The translations under genes and the position numbers were made by a program. Shown piece after piece: positions 9,501 through 16,500 of a DNA stretch of 58,177 nt. The notes under the pieces are model-generated. The model was not told the DNA's origin. It ran no database searches and saw only the letters and a list, made by a program, of their open reading frames with translations. The stretch is from Acidobacteriota bacterium. Lineage in GTDB: Bacteria > Acidobacteriota > Vicinamibacteria > Vicinamibacterales > UBA2999. The stretch spans positions 1-58,177 of the forward strand of contig SHUG01000006.1 in NCBI GenBank assembly GCA_009694735.1, given 5' to 3'. Every line of letters begins with the position of its first letter. Positions within the stretch are counted from its first letter, which is position 1.

Positions 9501-10204
9501 ATGCGGACCGAGGTGGCGCCTCCAGCCGAGTCCGCGCCAGAGACCGACGTCGTGATCGAAAACTCTGCCACGTTGTCGGACGTCGGCCGGTTGGGCAGGA
9601 AATCCAGCGAATTGGTGCGAATGAAATTGTCCTGGATGTTAATGCCGTCGAGGGTCACCTGCGTCCAGGTCGGGCGGCCACCGTTGATGGTGGTGCTCGC
9701 ACGGTTCGCGATACCCACGACTCCGGCCTGGAGCCTGATCAGGTTGGTGATGTCGCGATTGGCGAGCGGAATGTCGAGCACCTGCCGCTGCAGAACCGTG
9801 CTGGTGACTTCGGGCGTGGTGGTCGACACCAGCAAGGAGCCCGCGGTCACCGTCACGACCTCCGTCATCGCACCGAGGGCCAGCCTCGCCGTCAGCGAGT
9901 ACTCCTGACCGACGGCCACCGCGACATCGGTGAAGTCCGCCGCCTTGAAGCCCTCGAGCGTCACGCTCACCTTGTAGAGGCCGACGGGCACCTGCGGGAA
10001 CAGGAACGCGCCCCGGTCCCCCGATACCGTGGTCATGACCTGGCCGGTGCCGGTACTCGTGAGCGTGACCGTCGTGCCCGGCAACACCCCGCCGGATTCA
10101 TCGAGCACCGTACCCGCGACGCGGCCCAGCGGCGTCTGCGCGGCGGCCAAGGCGGGCAGCACCAGCAGAAGAAGCACCGATGGCCAGATTGAGCTGCTTT
10201 TCAT
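6572..10204 (-). CDS. TonB-dependent receptor with carboxypeptidase-regulatory-like domain
   Basis: The protein has 1210 residues. It has a signal peptide ending in AAAQ at about 23, then a carboxypeptidase-regulatory-like/CNA-B domain (about 25-115, GTVLDESGGVLPG opening). A plug domain (about 125-240) and a very large beta-barrel ending in the outer-membrane signature ARLNF follow. This Oar-like architecture is very common in Acidobacteriota, where the cargo is mostly unassigned and may be glycans or peptides. The frame can begin at a GTG at 10207 or the adjacent ATG at 10204. GGGGGA just upstream is the likely ribosome site, so ATG is preferred. No TonB/ExbBD genes are nearby. Confidence 0.9.
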   Translation of the reverse strand: MKSSSIWPSVLLLLVLPALAAAQTPLGRVAGTVLDESGGVLPGTTVTLTSTGTGQVMTTVSGDRGAFLFPQVPVGLYKVSVTLEGFKAADFTDVAVAVGQEYSLTARLALGAMTEVVTVTAGSLLVSTTTPEVTSTVLQRQVLDIPLANRDITNLIRLQAGVVGIANRASTTINGGRPTWTQVTLDGINIQDNFIRTNSLDFLPNRPTSDNVAEFSITTSVSGADSAGGATSVRMVTPSGSNRVTGSVFEFNRDSKFAANSFFNNASNVPKPELSRHQFGGRVGGPVKRDKLFFFFYYEGFRQTTQTSQNLTIPANADFYNGVFRYVDLGGNIQSVNVLQLSGLPVDPKLRSEVLSKISAPSSVNNFDVGNSTAARTLNTAGFRFNQTDLNNRDSYTGRLDFSATSSHNFEGVFSYFKETDDRTDLDVVTPTRPQVYTSSDPKRFALAWRWAASANFNNELRGGANLSPVAFVSDVDFGAGVLYAPNLAITNPMPTFQSQGRFTDTYQLSNNASYVRGSHQMQIGGSWQRNRVNPYNFAGQFPTVTFGFSSAAPTSVQLTSAQFPGGISAADLASANAAASFLGGIVSSVGQTFQVRDKTSGFVSGIPSNEFYTLDNIAAYVQDNWRWKPNVTVRAGLKWEYYSPLREANDLGLLPILGDRSFEQALLGPGTRVGLASGDYYKKDLNNFGPTVGFAWDVTSDGKTAVRAGYSLTFVNEETVTVGRAVARGNAGLTSTVNLTNQFATVSGGTPLPGTPTFLAERGLADQLGLSTTAVLWGIDPGIKAPHVHQVSVGIQRELPWSTAAEVRYVGTFGREIWRGTDYNQIQLSQAFRDDFNRARSNGFLAQASGLAFSPVFNPNVAGSQPLTVLPDFGLLTNATAVSNIQQNQVAGLADFYIANGATAADRANARAVFLQNPGIYAAQAISNGGFSDYNSMQVELRRQFRNGLFAQVNYTLADSTTDSAGTAQNRFEAFLDNARPQLNTGRSIFHVTHVMNANAIVELPFGRDRRWLNGGGLTDILVGGWQLGTIVNWQGGSPFTLFSGRATFNRAGRSGCADAIGCNTASSTLSVADIKNLLGVYKQADGRIYFIDPKVIDPATGRAVGADNAGNTAGFPGQVFFNAGAGEVGNLPVLVFDGPAVFRVDLALSKKTRITGRYNVELKGEAFNLTNTPSFFTGDMNINSTTFGRLTSVTVGARVIQLSARLNF

Positions 10205-10207
10205 CAC

Positions 10208-10569
10208 ATTTCCCCCAAAAAGTTCCTGGTCGGGCTAGAGCAGTCGGCACCATCCAGTGTACCCATGTAGGCCTGGAGCATCGCACGGACTGCGTATCGC
10301 GCCATGGTAAGTGTTACCGGAGGCAGCATCGCCGCGCCATCAATGGTGTTACCCAGACGGGTCGGGCTTCTGGGACTGGGTGGCCATCACGTTGAAGCCC
10401 GGAAGGATTTCCTTTGTTGCCGTGCCGGAATGGCAGCGGCCGATCGTGCAGCTGGCACGATCGATCGCCATCACGATCAGAGCGCTCAGCCCGTCGATCG
10501 ATTCCAGCACCGCACGGGGTCAGCCCACGGGTCACTGGGCGCGGACTATACTACGGTCGAGAGTCCACG
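10208..10569. other. Intergenic region upstream of mntA
   Basis: These 362 bases separate the divergent TonB receptor and mntA. No convincing gene was recognised. Reading frames are open here only because of the base composition. A TATACT hexamer at 10547-10552, 17 bases before the mntA ATG, is a plausible -10 box. No matching -35 is evident. Confidence 0.4.
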
Positions 10570-11166
10570 ATGAGTGCCCAACCCGCGGGTCGTGTTCCGG
10601 CGCTGGCCGCTGCCGCTCGGGCGGTGGCTCGATGCGTCTCTCGACACCCTGGCATTCAGGCGGCCTACATTTTTGGTTCGGTGGCGCAGGGTCGCGCGCG
10701 GCCTGACAGCGACCTCGATATCGCCGTGTTACTGGACCGCCCGATACCTGACGCGCGCGCACTGCGCTACCGGTTGAAGCTGGCCGGCGAACTGGGAGCG
10801 GCACTGCACCGCAACGATGTGCAGTTGGTCATCCTCAACGACTCCCCACCGCTGCTCGCCCACCGGGTGCTCTCGCGCGGTGTTCTGGTGTTCGAACGTG
10901 CTCGGGTCGCCCGCGTCCGGTTTCACGTCGAGACCGCTCGACGCTACGAGGACATGGTGCCCACGATGGAGCGCTACGTCGATCGCCTGAAGCAGGACGT
11001 CCGGGAAGGGCGCCCGCCGACAGCAAGTCCCTCTTCGACCTGCTGGCCCGCCAGAAAGTGGTCTCCAAGGCGCTGTCGGTCAAGCTCGCGGCCATGGCCG
11101 GGTTTCGCAACATCCTGGTTCACGAGTACCTGGAGATCGACCGGCACAGGGTCTACCAGGCACTGA
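10570..11166 (+). CDS. mntA: MntA-like nucleotidyltransferase antitoxin with aberrant tail
   Basis: This encodes a minimal nucleotidyltransferase. GSVAQGRARPDSDLDIAVLL contains G36-S37 and the D48/D50 metal-binding pair. MntA enzymes add AMP to the HEPN toxin HepT and neutralise it. ATG 10570 is chosen because upstream codons look non-coding and a TATACT -10 box lies 17 bases before it. Residues 1 to about 147 look authentic, with the usual R-x-FHVETARRYEDM segment near the end. From about base 11013 the frame runs out of phase through a remnant of hepT, so residues 148-198 are junk. The antitoxin may still fold, but its partner is broken. Confidence 0.75.
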   Translation: MSAQPAGRVPALAAAARAVARCVSRHPGIQAAYIFGSVAQGRARPDSDLDIAVLLDRPIPDARALRYRLKLAGELGAALHRNDVQLVILNDSPPLLAHRVLSRGVLVFERARVARVRFHVETARRYEDMVPTMERYVDRLKQDVREGRPPTASPSSTCWPARKWSPRRCRSSSRPWPGFATSWFTSTWRSTGTGSTRH

Positions 11167-11222
11167 CCACGGATCTTCGCGACGTCGAGCGCTTCATCAG
11201 GGCGGTGGCGCGCTTGCTGTGA
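11013..11222 (+). pseudogene. hepT: hepT 3' remnant (HEPN toxin, 5' half deleted)
   Basis: In the frame ending with the TGA at 11220-11222 the sequence reads PADSKSLFDLLARQKVV, then MAGFRNILVHEYLEID, and ends VARLL. The RNxxVHxY element is the catalytic HEPN RNase motif (R-x4-6-H) of HepT/DUF86 toxins. The first half of a normal HepT, including its start codon, is absent. The remnant is joined out of frame to the end of mntA, which points to a deletion that disarmed the toxin. Confidence 0.75.
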
Positions 11223-11290
11223 CGGCCGGCCTGGCACCGCGCACCTACCGCTTAGGCACCCCAGGCACGCGAGGCACCCTGTTCGCACGG

Positions 11291-11319
11291 TAAACACCAC
11301 CGCTTGGGCCGCGTAATCT
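11291..11319 (+). promoter_or_regulatory. Candidate promoter for a leaderless transcript
   Basis: TAAACA at 11291-11296 and TAATCT at 11314-11319 are spaced by 17 bases. The ATG at 11325 follows the -10 after five bases, so transcription would begin at or next to the start codon. Confidence 0.45.
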
Positions 11320-11324
11320 TCTAG

Positions 11325-12677
11325 ATGAACTGGATGATGACGGCCCTGCGCCGACCGACGCTGCTGACGGCCCTGCTCACCACGACGATCACGGCTGTGC
11401 TAGCGGCGCAGGCCCCGCCGGCATCCCCATCCACCGCACAGCACTGGGCGCAGTGGCGCGGCCCGACGACCACCGGCGTCGCGCCAGGCGACGCTCCGAC
11501 TCGTTGGGACGACAAGACGAACGTCACGTGGGCCACGCCGATTCCCGGGCGCGGCTTCTCGTCGCCCATCGTGTGGGGCGATCGCGTGTTCGTCACGACA
11601 GCGGTGCCGACGGGAACACCGGGCGCCGGTGCCGGCGGGCTGCGTGGCGGCGGGGGCAACGCCGACGCCAACCTCGAGCATCGGTTCGACGTGCTCGCCC
11701 TCGACCGCGTGACTGGTCGCGTCGTCTGGCAGCGCACGGCGGTCGTCGCGACGCCGCACGAGGGCTACCATCGGCAATACGGCAGCTTCGCCTCGAATAC
11801 GCCGGTCACCGACGGCACGCGGGTGTGGGCGTCATTCGGCTCACGCGGGCTCTACTGCTACGACATGAACGGTACGCTCGTCTGGAAGCGGGACGCGGGC
11901 GTGCAGATGCGGATGCACATGCAGTTTGGCGAAGGCGCCCCGTTTCTGCTGCACGGCGACCGGTTGTTCCACACCTACGACCACCAGGGCGCCTCGTTCA
12001 TGGTGGCGCTCGACAAGCACACGGGCAAGGAAGCGTGGCGGGTGCCGCGCGCCGAAATCTCCAACTGGTCGATGCCGGTGGTGGTCGAGCACGAGGGCCG
12101 CCAGCAGGTCGTCGTGAGCGCCACCCGAAAGACTCGCGCGTATGACTACGACACGGGGCGGCTCATCTGGGAGATCGAGGGCCTCGGGCTGAACACCATT
12201 CCGGCCCCGGTGCAGTTCGGCGACCTCGTCTTCGTGATGAGCGGGTTCAGGAATCCCAACCTGATGGCCGTCCGCCTGGGCCGCACGGGCGAGCTCACCG
12301 GCACCGACGCCGTCGTGTGGAGCACCACGCGAGGCACGTCCTACACCCCCTCCCCGGTGCTGCACGACGGCATGCTGTACGTGCTGACCGACACCGGCAT
12401 GCTGAGCAACTTTGACGCGCGAACCGGGAAGCCGCACTATCAGCAGGTACGGCTGCCCAAGCCGTACAACTTCAAGGCCTCGCCCGTGGCGGCCGGAGGC
12501 AAGTTGTACCTCGCCACCGAGGAAGGTGACGTGGTGGTCGTCAAGCTCGGTGCCACGTTCGGGGTGGTGGCCACCAACGAACTTACCGACCAGTCGTTCG
12601 TGGCCACGCCGGCCGTGGCGGCGGGCGATCTCTTCCTTCGCAGCCGGACGACGCTCTACCGCGTCAGCGAACACTAA
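11325..12677 (+). CDS. Exported PQQ-like beta-propeller protein
   Basis: The protein has 450 residues with a hydrophobic signal peptide (about 7-28, ending in LAAQ). Repeated propeller blades follow, recognisable by W..P..G.G.SSPIVWGDRVFV and recurring ALDxxTG motifs (LDRVTGRVVW, LDKHTGKEAW, YDTGRLIW, FDARTGKP). It belongs to the PQQ-binding-like/BamB-like propeller group. The catalytic features of quinoprotein dehydrogenases are not evident, so a structural or sugar-related role is more likely than dehydrogenase activity. A GGG(G)-rich insertion lies near residues 100-112. It stands alone, with its own promoter just upstream and no Shine-Dalgarno sequence. Confidence 0.85.
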   Translation: MNWMMTALRRPTLLTALLTTTITAVLAAQAPPASPSTAQHWAQWRGPTTTGVAPGDAPTRWDDKTNVTWATPIPGRGFSSPIVWGDRVFVTTAVPTGTPGAGAGGLRGGGGNADANLEHRFDVLALDRVTGRVVWQRTAVVATPHEGYHRQYGSFASNTPVTDGTRVWASFGSRGLYCYDMNGTLVWKRDAGVQMRMHMQFGEGAPFLLHGDRLFHTYDHQGASFMVALDKHTGKEAWRVPRAEISNWSMPVVVEHEGRQQVVVSATRKTRAYDYDTGRLIWEIEGLGLNTIPAPVQFGDLVFVMSGFRNPNLMAVRLGRTGELTGTDAVVWSTTRGTSYTPSPVLHDGMLYVLTDTGMLSNFDARTGKPHYQQVRLPKPYNFKASPVAAGGKLYLATEEGDVVVVKLGATFGVVATNELTDQSFVATPAVAAGDLFLRSRTTLYRVSEH

Positions 12678-12802
12678 TCCGTCGCGAGACTTGATGGACG
12701 TGCAGGCGGTGACCGTGCCCGGCGTCGGCGTGGCCCCACGTCGAGTGCACGGGAGAACTCCGCGCTGACCGCGCCGAATCGCACGATCGCATCGCACTCC
12801 TA

Positions 12803-13210
12803 TCAAACGCCGGGCGGACAAATCAGGGGAATGGTTTCTCGTTTGTTTCGGCGATACACGCGAAAGTCTTCCCGGTCGACTGTGATGACGCTGTGGCGCG
12901 GGTAGAGTTCGCTCATCCTGATCAGGCAGAGGTCGGCCAGATCGGGTTTCCGATCCGCGAATCGCTTAGCCAGGGCGGCGAGTTGTGAAAGGTGATCGTC
13001 GCAGGCGAACGAGACCGTGACCAGGCCATTGGTCACCATCGCCAACGTCACTTCGACGCTCCGCAGATGAAACGCGGTTTCGGCAAGGACCGGTTCGCAG
13101 GTCAAGAACGGGTCAGTGGCGCGCGCCGCCAGACTCACCGCCCAGTCGTGATGAGCATCGGCGCGGGCCGCGAAGGCGACAAGGAAGCCCGTGTCGGCGA
13201 TGCCCCTCAC
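12803..13210 (-). CDS. PIN-domain toxin (VapC-like RNase)
   Basis: The protein has 135 residues. PIN acidic residues are visible: D in IADTGFLVA (residue 6), E in CEPVLAETAF, D in KPDLADL and D in ITVDREDF. PIN toxins are Mg-dependent RNases that cut tRNA or rRNA. The start is a GTG at 13210 that overlaps the stop of the antitoxin gene as GTGA, so the two are translationally coupled. All the expected acidic positions are present, so the toxin looks intact. Confidence 0.85.
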   Translation of the reverse strand: MRGIADTGFLVAFAARADAHHDWAVSLAARATDPFLTCEPVLAETAFHLRSVEVTLAMVTNGLVTVSFACDDHLSQLAALAKRFADRKPDLADLCLIRMSELYPRHSVITVDREDFRVYRRNKRETIPLICPPGV

Positions 13211-13416
13211 CGTTTCGAGAAACCCTTGCGCTTGGAAAGGTCGCGAGTGCCCTGAATCGAGCCGGCCAGCCGCATGAACGGCCGCGCCGATGCCGCCTTG
13301 GCTCTCTCGAGCTGCTCCCGAACGATCTGACCCCGCGGTACGCCCGTCTTCGCGGCTTCGTGTTCAAGCCATTTAGCCAGATCTTCCTGAAGCCGTACGG
13401 TAAGTGTATGACTCAT
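13207..13416 (-). CDS. Ribbon-helix-helix antitoxin of the PIN toxin
   Basis: The protein has 69 residues. The N-terminal SHTLTVRLQEDLAKWLEHEA has the beta-strand and helix pattern of CopG/ribbon-helix-helix DNA-binding antitoxins, and the basic C-terminus (LSKRKGFSKR) would wrap the PIN toxin. ATG 13416 is preferred over an in-frame GTG at 13434, because a -10-like TACACT lies at 13425-13430 and inside the longer version. The gene is directly upstream of, and overlaps, the toxin. Autorepression is likely at the palindrome spanning its start codon. Confidence 0.82.
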   Translation of the reverse strand: MSHTLTVRLQEDLAKWLEHEAAKTGVPRGQIVREQLERAKAASARPFMRLAGSIQGTRDLSKRKGFSKR

Positions 13417-13430
13417 ACGCCAAAAGTGTA
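13406..13430 (-). promoter_or_regulatory. Toxin-antitoxin promoter and candidate operator
   Basis: GTATGA-N-TCATAC (13406-13418) is a perfect 6-base inverted repeat that covers the antitoxin ATG. On the minus strand a TGT-TACACT extended -10 (hexamer 13425-13430) lies eight bases before that ATG. A repressor bound here would block both transcription and a short or absent leader. Confidence 0.45.
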
Positions 13431-13521
13431 ACACAACTGGAATTCACACGAGCGCGGCGAGACGAAGTAGAGGTTGTTCGCACCCCGGCCTCGCGGACGG
13501 GTGTCCGGTATCGGCGGGAAC

Positions 13522-13546
13522 GGCAACCCTGAAGGGTTGCCTCCAC
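13522..13546 (+). repeat. Palindrome with GA apex, 9-base arms
   Basis: Arms GGCAACCCT and AGGGTTGCC enclose GA, followed by TCCAC. It lies in the 116-base gap between the antitoxin promoter and the 3' end of smc. It has the same CT-RA-AG apex as the main palindrome family but different arm sequences. Confidence 0.65.
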
Positions 13547-13550
13547 GCGG

Positions 13551-16500
13551 CTAATTCAGTTGAATTGAGATGAGCTTCGACACGCCCGGCTCTTCCATCG
13601 TCACGCCGTACAGCCGATCGGCGATCTCCATGGTCTTACGGCTGTGCGTGATGATGATGAACTGGGTCTTGTCCATCATCGACTTCAGCATGTCGATGAA
13701 CCGCCCGATGTTGGCATCGTCCAGCGGCGCGTCGATTTCGTCCAGTAGGCAGAACGGGCTCGGCTTGTAGCGGAAGATGGCGAACATCAGCGCGATCGCC
13801 GTCAGCGCCTTCTCACCACCGGACAGCAGCATGACGCTCTGCAGGCGCTTGCCGGGTGGCGAAGCGATGATGTCAATGCCGCTCTCGAGCGGGTCGTTGT
13901 CATCGAGCAGCGTGATGCCGGCCTTACCGCCGCCGAACAGGGTGGCGAAGGTGCCTTGGAAATTCTCGTTGATGGCGCTGAACGCCTCGCGGAAGCGCGC
14001 GTGGGTCGTCTCGTCGATCTTGCTGATCGCCTCGTTGGTCTGCGCGATCGAATCGATCAGGTCCTGGCGCTGGGTCGAGAGAAACAGGTGGCGTGCTTCG
14101 AGCTCGGTCGACTGCTCGATGGCCATCATGTTGACGGGCCCCATGCGGTCGATCTTCTCGCGCAGTTCGCTGATCGCTTCCTCCGCGGTCATGCGGACAG
14201 CGGGCCCGCCTTCGCTGCCGAAGGCAGCTTCCGCCTTCGCTGAAGCTCCGGCGGACAGGTCGGCGAGGTCTCGCCGTGGCTCCCCTGAATCCTGGGGAGC
14301 GTCGGCGGATGCGTCATCCTCTTCGTCCGGTTCGGCGGCTTCCGCCGCGCGAATGGCGCGCAGGTCGGGTTCGATCTGACCCGCGGCTTCCATTTCGGCG
14401 ACCTGGTCGCGGATCTCATCAAGCGTGGCGTTGACCGAATCCATCGACTGTTGCGCGAGATGCGTCAGGTCGGATTCAGCTGTGGCGCGCTGCACGTCCA
14501 CTTCAGCGGCCAGCGCGCGCAGGGCATCCACGGCGCGGCGGGCGTCGCGGATCACTTCTTCCTGCTTCTCGGTCGACTGCTTGATCGTCAAGGCGAGCTC
14601 GTCGGCGACGAGCATTTCCTCGCGCAAGCCTTGGAGCTTGCCGACGTCTTCGTCCATCAGGCGCTGGCCGTCGGCGATCGCGTTGATCAAGCGCTCCCGC
14701 TGCTCGCGCATCAGCGCCACGTCGCGGGTGCACGCCTGCACGCGGCGTTCGAGCTCAGCGGCGGCGTCTTCCATCCGGGCCACTTCGGCCAGGGCGGCGG
14801 CGCTGCGTTCCACGAGTCCGGCGTGGGCGGCGCGCGCTTCGCCGGCCTTCAGGCTCAGGCCCTCGGCCGTTTCGCGCGCTTCGTAAAGCCGGCGCTGCGC
14901 CTCAGCCAGTGCCTGGTCGGCTTCGACGCGTTGCTCGTTCAGCCGCGCGATCGACTCGCGGGCTTCGGCCTGCCGCGCATCAAGACCGGTTACTTCTTCG
15001 CGGACGCGGCTCACCTCGGTCCGCACCAGTTCGGTGCGCTGCTGCACACGGAACTCGTCTTCGGCCGCGCGCTGGCTCTGGCCTTCGACGCCGACAATTG
15101 CTTTTTCCTGGCGGTGGAATTCCGCGGACAGCCCGGCGATGGCGGCCGTCGCGTGAGCGATGGTCTGTTCGAAACCGGCGGTCTCGGCCAGCAGCTGTTC
15201 GAGCGCGATCTTCGAGGCGGCGAGCTTCTCGCGCAGTTCCTTGATCTCGCGCTTGGTCGCGAGAATGCCGCGCGACTCGGCCTTGTCGCCACCGGTCACC
15301 ACGTGGCGGCCGCGGAACACGTCGCCTTCGATCGTCGCGACGGGATAAGGCACCGTCGGCGCAATGCGCGCCGCCGCTTCGAACGATTCAGCGATGATCG
15401 CGCCACCCATCACGGCCATCACGGCCTGCGGGAACGGACCGCCGATGCGGACCACGGACGTGAGCGTCACGGAGCCAGCGGGCGCACTTTCACCTTCGCC
15501 GAGGCTGGGGTGGACGGGAAAGTGCGCCCGTGCGTTCTCGCCAGACGGCGAGTACACGTCGACACCGTCGGGACGACCGACGATGAAACCGCAGCGGCCG
15601 GCGTTTTCCTGGCGGATCAACTTCAGCCCCGCGGACACGTGATCGAGGCGTGCGACGACCACGTGCTGCAGCAGGTCGCCGAGGCAGGCTTCAACGGCCC
15701 GCTCGTACTTTGGTTCCACGTCGAGGAAGTCGGCGAGCGCGCCCATCTGGCCAACCTTACCGTTGGCGTTAACCAGTACCATGCGCGCCGCGTCGGCAAA
15801 GCCGGATCGGTGCGTGTCGATCTCTTCGAGCGAGTGCAGGCGGGCCGTCATCGCGGCCACCTCGTGTTCGCGGGAGCGCACGTCGCGGGCGCGCCATTCG
15901 TGCTCGATGCGGGCGCTCGCCAACTCCGATTCGCGGGCGGCACGCGCGACCTTGGCGGCGTCGAGGCCGTCTTGCGCGCGGCGCAACGCCTCGGCCGCCA
16001 TCTGCCGCTGCGCGCGGGCCTTCTCGAGCTCGGCGGCCAGCTCGCTCGCTTCCAGTTCCAGGCGACCCGACGTGGCCATGGCCCGTTCGCGCTGGGCGGC
16101 GGCGTTGTCGTGCGCGGCGTTGAGGGCGGTAATGGTGTTGAGCACGGCGTAGACGTCGCCACGCGCGCGCTCCACGTCTTGATCGAGTGCTTCGATGGCC
16201 TGCTGGGCCCGGGCGTACTCGTCGCCGGCGTCGGTCGCCGTCGCCGACGCTTCGTCGCGCGCGGCGGCGGCTTCGGCGGCAGCCAGGCGGCGGCCCTCGA
16301 GCGCCAGCTGTTCGGGCTCGCGGCGCGCCTCGAGCTGTTGCCGCTCGGCCTCGAGCTCATCGGCGCGCGCCCGCAGCATCTCGGCCTGCTGCGTATCGAG
16401 CGCGATCTGCTGCTGCCGGCGATTGATCTCGAGTTCGTGTACGTGCACGGTCTCGCGCGCGTTGGTGGCGGTCGCATCGGCAGAGGCCAGCTCGATGCGG

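Noticed and set aside
10304-10569. Short plus-strand frames upstream of mntA
   Set aside because: They overlap one another in several frames, lack ribosome sites, and show no family resemblance.
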